A stretch of 52,370 nucleotides of DNA from the NCBI GenBank assembly GCA_008000375.1, contig SMOI01000227.1:1-52370 (forward strand), written 5' to 3'. This stretch comes from Poteriospumella lacustris. Its lineage: Eukaryota > Sar > Chrysophyceae > Chromulinales > Dinobryaceae. The notes under the pieces were generated by a model. That model saw only the letters and a list, made by a program, of their open reading frames with translations. It searched no databases and was not told where the DNA came from. A program made the translations under genes and the position numbers. Position 1 is the stretch's first letter. Each line of letters starts with the position of its first letter. Positions 41,809-52,370 of this stretch are shown here, in pieces.

Positions 41809-42586
41809 ATGAAGGAGACCACCGACAGCTGGGAACCATTGCCGAAGCGTCAGAAGGTTCGAAGATTCGATTCCACGCCAGAAAAGGCATGTTCTTCCAA
41901 CTCCATTCGACCTGCTCCGAGTGATTCTATCGCGAAGAGTATCGAAGATAATATCAAGGCTCGTGCGATGGTGACCAGAGCCGACACGTCACTGACTTCA
42001 AATGATGGCTGTGCTGGTCAGTTCTACGAATGTAAGTGCCCCTTCAAATGGTTTTGTTTTTGGGAGCTGGGGCAAGTTGCTCACGACCGCATGGTGCTTA
42101 ACGAACAGATCTCGATCATACGGCGGATGTCCAGTGCCACGCGTGGGGGGCCGATTTGGTCGAAGCCTTTCAGAACATGGCCGAGTGCATGACGAATTAC
42201 ATGACCGACATCAACTTGGTCGACATAGATGAAGAGGAAACCCATGAACTGAAGGTGTCAGGTAAGTCTTCGCTCGTCGAGCTGATCCCAGACCAGCTCT
42301 GATGGCTCGCACCGTGAGGAACATAGGCCAGGACCTGCAGTCGCTCCTGTACAACTTCATGAACGAGCTCCTCTTCAGGTTTATCACTGACAGCTTCTGC
42401 ACGAAGCGAGTGACAATCAAGGAGTTCAAGAGAGACACTTTTGAAATCACCGCCGCGCTGGAGGGCGACATCTTCGACCTGACGAAGCACACCGTCGGCA
42501 CGGAGATCAAGGCGATCACGTACTCCGCCATGCAAATAATAGAGACCCCCGAACGAGCCGATTTATTCGTAATCGTAGACATTTAA
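41809..42586 (+). CDS. Archease, cofactor of the RtcB tRNA ligase
   Basis: Exons are 41809-42031, 42109-42261 and 42327-42586, with introns of 77 and 65 nt, both phase 1, for 211 residues. Archease speeds up RtcB, the ligase that joins tRNA exons and spliced stress mRNAs. The family core starts FYEYLDHTADVQCHAWG and continues LVEAFQNMAECM, GQDLQSLLYNFMNELLFRF, FDLTKHTVGTEIKAITYSAM and the C-terminal FVIVDI. The metal-binding Asp/His residues (LDHTADV and the final D-I) are in place. The 65-residue N-terminal extension is polar and has a basic cluster (PKRQKVRRFD) that may be a nuclear signal. An extra upstream exon from 41645 is possible and would add 36 residues. It is convergent with APC11, with 46 bp between stops. 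Confidence 0.95.
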
Positions 42587-42632
42587 TGCACATATAAACG
42601 GCGGTCTATTTACAACAGTCCCAGCGTTGCTG

Positions 42633-42955
42633 TCAGTCGTCTCGGAAGGCCCACGGCTGCCGACACATCGGGCACACCTGCTTCGCGTTCTGCTGTGACT
42701 CTAGCCACTTCAAAACACACTGCATGTGCAGTGCGTGGCCGCATTTACCGAAGACGGGCGGGCAATCGTCACCGGGAAAGCGAACGCCAGGGCAGCAGGC
42801 CTCGAAGGGCATGCGGCAAATGCCACAAAGCTGCAGAATAGAATCATGCTATTACAAAGGAGTCCTCACTGGGCGGTAGAGAAATTGCTCACCTCTTCGT
42901 CGATTCCCCACTTCCAAGTTGCGACGCCGTGAATTTTGCTGACGGTGATCTTCAT
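42633..42955 (-). CDS. APC11: APC11, RING subunit of the anaphase-promoting complex
   Basis: Two exons, 42893-42955 and 42633-42830, with a 62-nt phase-0 intron, give 86 residues, the normal size. APC11 recruits the E2 and, with the cullin APC2, forms the catalytic core of APC/C, which drives mitotic exit. The protein starts MKITVSKIHGVATWKWGIDE and continues LCGICRMPFEACCPGVRFPG, DDCPPVFGKCGHALHMQCVL, KWLESQQ and CPMCRQPW. Human APC11 has the same order: W-x-W, C-G-I-C-R, C-C-P, P-G-D-D-C-P, H-x-x-C-x-x-K-W-L and C-P-M-C-R. All zinc-binding Cys and His residues of the RING-H2 and the extra CCP-type site are present. It is distinguished from RBX1 by the absence of the long acidic N-terminus. 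Confidence 0.97.
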
Positions 42956-43325
42956 GATAAAACCGCAACCGGAGGCCGCACTACAAGTTGGATGGACAAC
43001 TCAAGCTCAAAACCTCTCCTCCTCTCCTTATCTCAATGAACAAGAACAGAGACCTCACTCACTGGAGAGTTGAATGAACAAAGGAACAAGTTGAGATAAC
43101 GTAATGGGATACGGATGTCTGACGTCTTTTGCTGATATTTTCCCAGACAGCCCCAAACTGAGGCCTGAAAGGTACGGCCGTACATGATGTGCGGACGAGG
43201 AACGAGGATCGCATGAAAATGAACCATCAGAACATCAGAAGACACATATGGCGTACTAGTAGACCATAAAGTAACCTTGGCCTTGACGTTGCTGAAGTCA
43301 CTGGACCTCTTTTTTGGCCTTTACT
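42956..43325. other. Divergent intergenic region, APC11 / RCC1-REJ protein
   Basis: About 370 bp of moderate-GC sequence with no gene seen and no clear repeats. Both promoters should lie here. Confidence 0.5.
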
Positions 43326-46300
43326 ATGGCGCGAATTGGACGACCATTCGTTTTGGTGGTGGCTTTGACATGTCTGTGCCTTTTCTTCCCTCTTTCGAGT
43401 GGAGATCTTGCGGGAGGCAATTCACATTCTTGTGCGATATCCTTCAGAACGGTGAAATGCTGGGGCTACAATTACTACGGTCAGTTGGGCGACGACACTA
43501 CCACACAACGGTCAACGGCGGTGTCGGTGTCGTCGGTGAGCGCTGTGACGGAGATCGCAGCGGGGTCTTCTCACACGTGTGCGATGCTGTCGGGTGGGAC
43601 GGTGAAGTGCTGGGGCTACAATTACTACGGTCAGCTGGGCGACGGCACTACGACACAACGGTCAACGGCGGTGTCGGTGTTGTCGGTGAGCGGTGTGGCG
43701 GCGATCGCAGCGGGGTATTATCACACGTGTGCGATGCTGTCGGGTGGGACGGTGAAGTGCTGGGGCAACAACGAGTACGGTCAGCTGGGCGACGGCACTA
43801 CGACACAACAGTCAACGGCGGTGTCGGTGTCGTCGGTGAGCGCTGTGACGGCGATCGCAGCGGGGTATTATCACACGTGTGCGATGCTGTCGGATGGGAC
43901 GGTGCAGTGCTGGGGCAACAACGAGTACGGTCAGCTGGGCGACGGCACTACGACACAACGGTCAACGGCGGTGTCGGTGTCGTCGTTGAGCAATGTGGCG
44001 GCGATCGCAGCGGGGTATTATCACACGTGTGCGATGCTGTCGGTTGGGACGGTGCAATGCTGGGGCAACAATTACTACGGTCAGCTGGGCGACGGTACAA
44101 TGACACAACGGTTAACGTCGGTGTCGGTGTCGTCGTTGAGCGGTGTGGCGGCAATCGCAGCGGGAGCTGGTCACACGTGTGCGATGCTGTCGGGTAAAAC
44201 AATGAAGTGCTGGGGCTACAATTACTACGGTCAGCTGGGCGACGGCACTACGACACAACGGTTAACGGCGGTGTCGGTGTCGTCGGTGAGCGCTGTGACG
44301 GCGATCGCAGCGGGGTATTCTCACACGTGTGCGATGCTGTCGGATGGGACGGTGCAGTGCTGGGGCAACAACGAGTACGGTCAGCTGGGCGACGGCACTA
44401 CGACACAACGGTCAACGGCGGTGTCGGTGTCGTCGTTGAGCAATGTGGCGGCGATCGCAGCGGGGTATTATCACACGTGTGCGATGCTGTCGGTTGGGAC
44501 GGTGCAATGCTGGGGCAACAATTACTACGGTCAGCTGGGCGACGGTACAATGACACAACGGTTAACGTCGGTGTCGGTGTCGTCGTTGAGCGGTGTGGCG
44601 GCAATCGCAGCGGGAGCTGGTCACACGTGTGCGATGCTGTCGGGTAAAACAATGAAGTGCTGGGGCTACAATTACTACGGTCAGCTGGGCGACGGCACTA
44701 CGACACAACGGTTAACGGCGGTGTCGGTGTCGTCGGTGAGCGCTGTGACGGCGATCGCAGCGGGGTATTCTCACACGTGTGCGATGCTGTCGGATGGGAC
44801 GGTGCAGTGCTGGGGCAACAACGAGTACGGTCAGCTGGGCGACGGCACCACAACCCAAAGGCTCACAGCTGTTTCCGTGCAAAATTTCATGTGGTTCACT
44901 TTGCAGCCGACGCTGCAGCCGTCTACCCAGCCGAGTCGCCAGCCCTCGTTACAGCCCACGCGACAGCCTACGGCGCAGCCAACTCGTCAACCGTCGTTAC
45001 AGCCCACGCGACAGCCTACGGCGCAGCCAACACGTCAACCGTCTTCCCAACCGTCGTCACAGCCAACGACACAGCCTTCCACCCAGCCGAGTCGTCAGCC
45101 CTCGTCCCAACCCACGCGACAGCCTACGCAACAGCCAACGCGTCAACCGTCGTCCCAGCCAACTCAACAGCCAACACCGCTGCCGTCCGGACAGCCCAGC
45201 CGCCAGCCGAACGCCTGTCCAACCGGGCAGCCGTCTACACAGCCCTCAGCAGAGCCCACAGAGCAGCCGTCTGCACCGCCAACAGAGCAGCCGTCTACAC
45301 AGCCCTCAGAGCAACCGTCTACACAGCCAACAGAGCAACCGTCTGCACAGCCCTCAGCAGAGCCCACAGAGCAACCGTCTACACAGCCCTCAGAGCAGCC
45401 ATCTGCACAGCCGTCTGCACAGCCGTCTGCACAGCCAACAGAGCAGCCGTCTGCACAGCCGTCTACACAGCCCACAGAGCAGCCGTCTGCACAGCCGTCT
45501 ACACAGCCCACAGAGCAACCGTCTGCACAGCCGTCTACACAGCCCACGGAGCAACCGTCTGCACAGCCGTCTACACAGCCCACAGAGCAACCGTCTGCAC
45601 AGCCGTCTACACAGCCCACAGGGCAGCCGAATGCACAGCCGTCTACACAGCCCACAGAGCAGCCGTCTGCACAGCCGTCTGCACACCCCACAGAGCAACC
45701 GTCTGCACAGCCGTCTACACAGCCCTCAGAACCGCCGTCTGCACAGCCCACAGAGCAACCATCGGCACAGCCCACAGAGCAGCCGTCTGCACAGCCCACA
45801 GAGCAACCGTCTGCACAGCCCACAGGGCAGCCGTCTGCACAGCCGTCTACACAGCCAACAGGGCAGCCGTCTGCACAGCCGTCTACACAGCCCACAGAGC
45901 AGCCGTCTGCACAGCCAACAGAGCAGCCGTCTGCACAGCCGTCTACACAGCCCACAGAGCAGCCGTCTGCAGAGCCATCTGCGCTACCGTCCTCTGCACC
46001 ATCGGGTCAACCGTCTACACAGCCCACAGGGCAGCCGTCCACACAGCCGTCTGCACAGCCCTCAGAGCAACCGTCTGCACAGCCCTCAGAGCAACCGTCT
46101 GCACAGCCGTCTGCACAGCCAACAGAGCAACCGTCTGCACAGCCAACAGGGCAGCCGTCTGCACAGCCGTCTACACAGCCCACAGAGCAGCCGTCTGCAC
46201 AGCCCACAGAGCAACCGTCTGCACAGCCGTCTGCACAGCCCACAGAGCAGCCGTCTGCACAGCCCACAGAGCAGCCGTCTGCGCACCCCACAGAGCAGCC

Positions 46301-49300
46301 GTCAGCACAGCCGTCTGCACAGCCAACAGAGCAGCCGTCTGCTCGTCCGTCTGCACAGCCAACAGAGATGCCGTCTGCACATCCCACAGAGCAACCGTCT
46401 GCACAGCCGTCGTCCCGTCCATCGACGCAGCCGTCAGCGTGGCCCACCGTTACGCCGTCGGCGCAGCCGTCGTCTCATCCGTCGTCTCATCCGTCGGTGC
46501 AGCCCTCGTCGCAACCGACGAGGCGGCCTACGCTGTCACCGTCGGCTCAGCCCTCGACGCGGCCTTCGTCGCGTCCGACTGGGCCACCGACTGCGCAGCC
46601 GTCGAGAGAGCCGTCAGCGCAGCCCACCGCACCGCCAACGGCACCGCCCTCGTCCCAACCGTCGGCGCTGCCCTCGTCGCAGCCCACGCGGCAGCCATCG
46701 GGCCGCCCGACGGGCCGACCCAGCGGCTGTCCCAGCGGGCGGCCGATGGCAGCGCCCAGCTCGCGGCCGTCGCGTCCACCGTCGTCGCAGCCGTCGCAGC
46801 GACCAACGACACAGCCGTCGGGGCGGCCCACTGCGCAGCCCACCGGCCGCCCGTCGGCGGCGCCGTCGCTGGACGTCGCCTTCGTCGCGCGGGCGACGGG
46901 CGACGCGACGCGGCCGCCGGCGACGCTGCCGACGACGGCGACGCTGTCGCAGAGGCGACGGGCGCGACGCTGCGCTTCGCTGCGCCGACGAACGAGGCGG
47001 GCGGCCCGGGGCCCTTCGCCTGCGCCGCGCTGCTGCCGACGCTGCCGCGCGTCGACTGCGTCTGGCTCAACGCGACGGCGCTGGCGCTGCGGCCGCGCGA
47101 CGACGCCGCGTGGGCCGCCGTAGGCACCGCGGTCGCGTTGCCGCTCGGCGCCGCGCTGCAGCCGCGCGACGACGGCGACGGCGACGGGGCGGCGAACCGG
47201 TCGCTGTCGCTGCGGCGGGGCGACGGTTGGGCCCCGCCGAACGCGACGCTGTCGCTGTCGCTGTGGGCGCCGGGCAACGCGACGGAGCCAGCGACGCTGG
47301 CGCTGCGGCTGCGCTGCGTCGGCTGCGACGCGGTGCACAACGCGACGGCCACCGTCGTCGCCGACGGCGCCACGCTCGACGCCGCGTCGCGCGCGCTCAG
47401 CGTCGCGCTGCGGCTGTCGCTGGCGACACGGCGGGGCGCGGCGCTGACGCTGGCGCTGCCGCCGACGACGCGCGCCGCCGTCGTCGCCGTTCGCGTCGCG
47501 CAGCGCTTCGCGACGGCGAGGTCACCGCCGCCGCCGCCGTCGCGCGCGCGCCGCCGCCCAACGCGACGCGGCCGTTCGCCGTGTGGCTCACGCCGCCGGC
47601 GCTGCGCGTGGCGCCCGACGAGCCGCTGCTGTGCGGCGCAGCTGACGGCGGTGGACGGCGCGCCGCTGTCGCCGCGCAACGCGACGGTCGCGTGGTCGCT
47701 GGCGCCGGCCGCCGGCGGCCCGTCGCTGCGCGTCGCGAGCGCGTCGCCCGACGCGACGGTGCTGCGCCTGCCGCCCGCCGCGCTGCCGCCCGGCGCCTTC
47801 GTCGTCCGCGCGACGGCGACGCTCGCGACGGGCGACGCGGCCAGCGCCGCGGCGGAGCTGCGCGTCGCGGCGGCGCCGCTGGTCGTCGCCGTGGCGCCGT
47901 TCCAGCGCGTCGTGTGTCTGCCGCTGGACGCGACGCTGGCGCTGCGCGTCGCTCCGGCGCCGCCGCGCAACGCGACGGCCGCGGCGCTGTCGGCGACGGC
48001 GACGTGTCGCGCGGCGGCGGGTGGCGGCTGCCCGCTGGCGCTGCGCCTCGACGCGCTGGGCGACGCGCTGTGGCAGCTGCACGTGGCGGCCGCGCCCGCG
48101 GCGGCCGCCGGCGCCGTCGCGACGCTGCGCGTGGCGCTCTGCGACGCGGCGGCCGGCGACTGCGCGCGCCAGTCGCTGCTCGTGTCGCTGGCGGCGGCGC
48201 AGCGGCCGCTGCTGACGCTGCCGGCGTCGTCGTCGGTCGCGGCGCCGCCCGCGTCGCACCGGCAGCCGCTGCGCCTCGACGCCGTCGCCGTCGTCGCGCC
48301 GGCGTCGTCCGCGGTGCCCGCGGCGCTGGCGCGGAGCGCTTCGTCTTCGAGTGGCGACTGGCGGCGCCGCCGCTGCGCGACGCGACGGCGGCGCTGCGGG
48401 CGGCGCTCAACGCGTCGCGGCGCAGCGTCGACGCGGCGCAGGCGGGGCGCGTCGCTGGCGCTGCCGCTGGCGCTGCCGCCGGCGCCCTCGACGGCGGCGC
48501 GCACTTCGCGTTTCAGCTGCGCGCGTGGCGCGAGACGGCGGCCGGCGCGCGCGTCGGCGCGGCGCAGGTGGCCGACGTCGACGTGTGGACGAACGAGGCG
48601 CCGGCGGGCGGCGGCTTCGACGCGGCGCCCGCCGCCGGCGTCGCCCTCGCGACGCTCTTCGCGCTGGCGGCGCCGCGCTGGAGCGACGCGCAGCTGCCGC
48701 TGAGCTTCGCCTTCGCCGCGCGCGTCGGCGTCGACGGCGCCGGCGACGCGGCGTGGGCGGCGCTGCCGGGCCACCGCTACGCCGCGACGCTCGTCGCGCG
48801 GCTGCCGAGCGGCGACGCGGCGGCGGCCGACGCACTGCCGCTGCGCTGCGTCGTCAGCGACGCGCTGGGCGCCGCGGCGACGTCGCCGACGGCCGTCGCG
48901 ACCGTCGCGCCGCAGCGCGCGCCGCGCGTCGCGTCGCTGGCGCTGCTCGCCGCGTGGCGCGCGGAGCTGGCCGCCGCCGCGGCGGAGGCGCCCGTCGCGC
49001 GGCTGCAGCTCGCCGCGGCGCTGCGCCTCGAACTGGCGCAGCACGCGACGGACGCGACGGACGCGGCGCTGGCGACGGAGACGCGCGCGCTGCTGCGGCG
49101 GCTGCTGCGCCTCGCGGCGAACGAAACGGCCGCCGCGCTGGACGCGGCCGACGCCGACGCGGCCGATGCGCTGGCGGCGGCGCTGCGCGCGCAGCTCGGC
49201 CGCCTCGCGGCGACGCAGGCGACGGCGCAGGCCGCGGCGCTGCTCGGCGGCCTCGACGCGCTCGCGGCGAACGGCAGCGCCAACGCGACGGGCGGCGCCG

Positions 49301-52300
49301 CGGCGCTGGCGACGGCGCTGCGCGGCGCCTCCGACGCGCTCGCGGCGACGCTGCGCGGGCTGCCGCGCGGGCGGACGGCGCGCAGACGCTGCAGACGGCG
49401 ACCGCCGCCGTGCGCGTGACGCTGGCGCTCGTCGCGAACGCGTCGACGGCGCCGGGCGCGCTGCTGGCGCCGCTGACGCTGCCGCAGTCGGCGACGACGG
49501 TGCGCGTCGCGGCGCCGGCGGCCGCCGCGGGCGACAGCGGCGCGGGCGGCGCGGTGGTGTCGGTGATCGAGGTGGACGCGGCGCTGTGGCTCGCGGCGAC
49601 GGCGACGGCGACCGACGGCGGCGGCCTCAGCGCGGCGGCGGCGACGCGGCGCTGTTGCGTCGAGCGTCGTCAGCGTCCGCGTCGCGCCGCTGGCGGCGAA
49701 CGGGTCGCAGGGCGCGGCGGCGGCGGCGCCGGTCTTCGTCGCGTCGCTGAGCGTCGCGCCGCTGGTGCTGGACGCGCCGTTCCTGACGCACAACTGCACA
49801 CGCGGCGTGGCCGAGTGGCGCGTGCTGCACTGCGCCGCCTCGGGCGTCCTGATGAACCTGAGCTGCTCGGGCGCGGCGGCCGCCGCCGTCCACCGCCGCT
49901 GTCCCGTGCCGCAGCGCGTCTGCGGCGTGCTGCGCCTCGCGGGCGGCGCGGCCGACCTCGACTACTGCCAGGCCACGCCCAGCGCCGACGGCGCCAGCGT
50001 CGTCTGCGCCTGCGGCTTTGCCGCGTCGGGGCGCAACACGACGGCGGCGGCTGACGCGGCGCTGGGCGGCGCCGTCAACGTCGCCGTCGTGACGCAGTTC
50101 GTCGCCGGCGGCTTCGCCGGCAGCGTCCTCGCGGGCGACGGCGCCATGTCGCAGGGCCTGGCGCAGCGGTCGCTCGCGGTGCTCGTCGCCTTCGGTGGCC
50201 TCTGGAGCGCCGGCCTCCTCCTCGTCGCGCTGCACGCGGCGCGCCGCCCCGACGCGGCCGCCGTTGAGGACGCCAGCGACGACGCCGACGGTGGCGGTGG
50301 CGGCGCAGCGAAGGCGACCAAGGCGACGGGCGGCGCGTCGCTGCTGGCGCCGTGGCGCGGCCGCGTGCAGCCAGCACCCGTCACCGTCGTCCCCGCCGCT
50401 GCCGCTGCCGCGACCGCATCATCGAAGGTGTCGCCCACCGCGGCGCTCGACCGCTACGTGCAGGCGGCGCTGCCGGCGGTGTACCGGCCGGACGGCTGGC
50501 CGCGGCGCCTGTGGCGGCAGCTGGCGGCGCACCACCGCTACGTCAGCGCCGTGCTGCAGCTGCTCGACGCGGGCGGCGGCGCACGCGACGAGACGCAGCG
50601 GAAGGCGGCGGTGCTGCGCGTGCTGCACCTGCTGACGTCGGTGACGCTGGCGTGTTTCGCGCTGGCGCTGCTCTTCGATTGGCAGTTCCCCGTCGACGAC
50701 GGCTCCTGCGACCCGCTGCGCGACCGTGGCGCGTGTCTCGCGCGGCGGGCGCCGTTCGACCCGTCGCGGTCGCTGTGCGCGTGGCACGCGACGGTGCTGC
50801 CATCGCCCGGCTGGCTCGCCGAGTGGCGCGGTGGCGCGCTGCTGCGCCGCGTGTCGCTGGAGAGCGTCCTGACGGAGACCGACGGCGCGGCGCCGGCCGC
50901 CGGCCGCTGCGCCTTCGACACTGCGCCGCCGTCGAGCGTCGTGGTGCTGTTCGCGGTGCTCCTGACGACGGCGGCGTCGCTGCCGCTGCAGGCCGCGCTC
51001 GACCTGCTCTTCCGCGTCCTGGCGGCGGAGCCTGCGCAGCGCCGTCGCACGCGACTGCTCGCGCAGGCGGCGCTGAAGCGACAGGCGCCGCAGCCGCAGA
51101 CGCAGACGATGACCGCCACGCGGCGCCACCGACGCGTCGTGCTGCCGGTCGCCGTCCCCGTCGCTGTCGCCGCTGCCGGCGAAGCGGGCGACACGGGCGA
51201 CACGCAGGTGACCCGCACCGGCGGTGGGCCGCTGTGGCGGCTGTGGGTGGCGCTGGTGTCGCGTGTAGCGCTGCTGCGCGCCGAGGCCGCCGCGCCGATC
51301 GTCGGCGCCGAGCTGCAGCAGCTGCGCCGCGGTGCCATCGACGCCGCTGCGCCGTTCGCGACGCCCGCCGCCCCGCAACAAGCGCTGCGACCCGCCGCGC
51401 CCACCGACGACGACGGTGACGGTGACGAGACGGCGGCCGCCGCAGCCGCAGCGGAGCAGGCGGCGCAGCTGACGACGCGGCTGGCACAGGCGACGGAGGC
51501 GGAGGCCGGTCTCGCGCTGCTGCAGACGCTGCTGCGCGACGTCCTCGCGACGCGGCTGGCGCGTGACCCGCGCGACCCGCCACGCACCGCCGCCGCCCGC
51601 GCAGAGCTCTTCGCCGCGGTGCTGCGCCACAGCTTCGCGACGCAGGAGACGGCCGACGAGCGCGCGCAGTGGTTGGCAGGCGCACTGCTGGCCACGGCCG
51701 CGCTGGGCGCGCTGTTCTTCGTCGCGCTGAAAGGTGCAACGCGCGGCGTCGACTGGCAGCGTAATCTGCTGCGCGTCTGCCTCGTCGAGTGGAGCGTCAA
51801 GGTGCTCTTCCACGAGACCGTCGCCGTCTACGTCGTCCACTTCCTCGTGCCCAACACGCTCTACACCGACGTGCAGACCGCTGCCCTTGACGTCCTCGCT
51901 GCTGCCGCCGATGCCGATGCCGATGCCGCCACCGCCGCGGAGGCGCGCTGGACAAGCGCGCGCGTTGCGGCGGGGCGCCCCGGCGTCTGGGAGGCGGCGC
52001 TGGTGCGCCACGTGGCGCGTAGCCGCGTCGCGACGGTACCCGCCCACGGCCCACCGCCCGACGACGACGGCGACGGCGACGGAGACGGCGGTGGCCCCGT
52101 GACGCGGCTCGCGACGCGTGTGCTGCGGTGGCTGGCGACGCAGTCGGAGACGACGCAGGCGCTGTGCAGCTACGCGGCGTCCTCGTCGGTCTTCGGCGCC
52201 ATGTTTCTCACGTGGATCGCACTGCGGCCGCTGGGCGTCAACGGCGCGCTGGCGATGGCCGCCCTCGTCGTCGCGCTCTTCGTCGCCGCGGTGGCGCTGT

Positions 52301-52370
52301 GGCGCGCGTGTCACGAGCGCGGCCCCGTGTCGCACTGGCGCGCGACGCGCAAGGCGATGCGCTGGGCCGA
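43326..52370 (+). CDS. Giant membrane protein: signal peptide, RCC1 repeats, PS-x-QPT linker, REJ-like region, multi-TM part (3' end beyond the window)
   Basis: ATG 43326 opens a signal peptide (RPFVLVVALTCLCLFFPLSS). Residues from about 30 to 520 are ten 50-residue RCC1-like units built on SHTCAMLSGGTVKCWG and YGQLGDGTTTQ, probably an extracellular beta-propeller. A linker of about 650 residues in PSAQPTEQ-type repeats follows. The ectodomain after it (46.9-49.8 kb) is rich in N-x-T/S sites and beta strands and resembles REJ domains. A Cys-rich block (CTRGVAEWRVLHC, near 49.8 kb) sits where a GAIN/GPS region would be, just before the first TM (50.17-50.24 kb). At least six more hydrophobic helices follow, with the loop FDWQFPVDDGSCDP after the second. 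The order REJ, GPS-like, TM bundle recalls polycystin-1. The frame changes near 46930, 47515, 47640, 48335, 49375 and 49655. No PLAT domain was seen, and the gene continues past the window. Confidence 0.8.
43410..44890 (+). repeat. Tandem 150-bp DNA units encoding RCC1-like repeats, including a 450-bp duplication
   Basis: About ten units of 150 bp, each beginning near a tcacacgtgtgcgatgctgt block, are highly similar. A higher-order copy of three units is visible: bases from about 43871-44398 match 44321-44848 at an offset of exactly 450 with no difference seen. Because 150 is a multiple of three, the array stays open in more than one frame. Confidence 0.95.
44895..46870 (+). repeat. Minisatellite-like array encoding the PS-x-QPT linker
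   Basis: Nearly 2 kb of 12- and 24-bp units (such as ccgtctgcacagcccacaga) encode alternating PSAQ, PSTQ and PTEQ steps. Units at the centre (45.2-46.4 kb) are very similar. At the edges they are more varied (PTRQPS at the left, PSGRPT and PSSRPS at the right), the pattern expected when an array expands from the middle. Confidence 0.95.

Noticed and set aside
43277-44197. 306-residue ORF in another frame over the RCC1 array, and similar ones downstream
   Set aside because: The 150-bp period keeps all frames open. The alternative frame has no signal peptide and no known repeat, whereas frame 43326 gives RCC1 units.
45164-46447. Minus-strand Cys/Gly/Asp repeat ORFs opposite the PS-x-QPT array
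   Set aside because: Pure antisense of a 12-bp repeat. No start context and no gene structure.
44895-46870. CRISPR-like array
   Set aside because: The units are 12/24 bp without unique spacers and are coding in a eukaryotic gene.

Overview
The window is nuclear DNA of a eukaryotic microbe. Its genes have canonical GT-AG introns that are all very short: the ones I could place run from about 45 to 92 nt. It encodes eukaryote-specific machinery: CTF8, CC2D1/Lgd, long-form tRNase Z, VPS15, LSm3, cytosolic HSP90, Rab18, eIF5B, GDT1/TMEM165, SERF, TRAPPC9/Trs120, a meiotic HORMA protein, archease and APC11. Three features suggest a stramenopile (heterokont), perhaps an alga: a giant membrane protein with a long PS-x-QPT linker and REJ-type ectodomain, dense packing, and mostly alternating gene orientation. 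This placement is inference from gene style, not proof.

Layout. 0-3.4 kb: the 5' part of an acidic WxxF-motif gene (-), CTF8 (+), CC2D1 (-). 3.9-13.7 kb: tRNase Z and VPS15 (both +), both very GC-rich and both with broken reading frames. 13.8-15.2 kb: a polyQ type I membrane protein (-) and LSm3 (+). 15.6-22.3 kb: HSP90 (-) with heat-shock elements, then a 3.1 kb inverted duplication carrying two complete tail-to-tail Rab18 genes. 22.3-26.5 kb: eIF5B (+), a small complex I NDUFC2-like subunit (-) and a possible tiny membrane protein (+). 26.5-28.1 kb: no recognisable gene. 28.1-33.5 kb: GNAT acetyltransferase (-), SET protein with signal peptide (+), conserved membrane protein (+), GDT1/TMEM165 (-), SERF (+). 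33.8-43 kb: TRAPPC9 (-), a doubtful small ORF (+), HORMA protein (-), archease (+), APC11 (-). 43.3 kb to the end: a signal peptide / RCC1 repeats / PS-x-QPT / REJ-like / multi-TM protein (+), cut by the window end.

There is no operon logic. The genes are housekeeping units arranged as divergent pairs over roughly 340-560 bp and convergent pairs with 3' gaps as small as about 37 bp. Trafficking genes recur (VPS15, Rab18 twice, TRAPPC9, CC2D1), as do cell-cycle or meiosis genes (CTF8, APC11, HORMA), but I see no physical linkage beyond proximity. The points most worth a second look are the Rab18 inverted duplication, the RCC1-REJ protein with its fresh 450-bp internal duplication, the HORMA protein with a closure-motif-like tail, and frame breaks confined to the most GC-rich genes, which look like consensus errors rather than biology.
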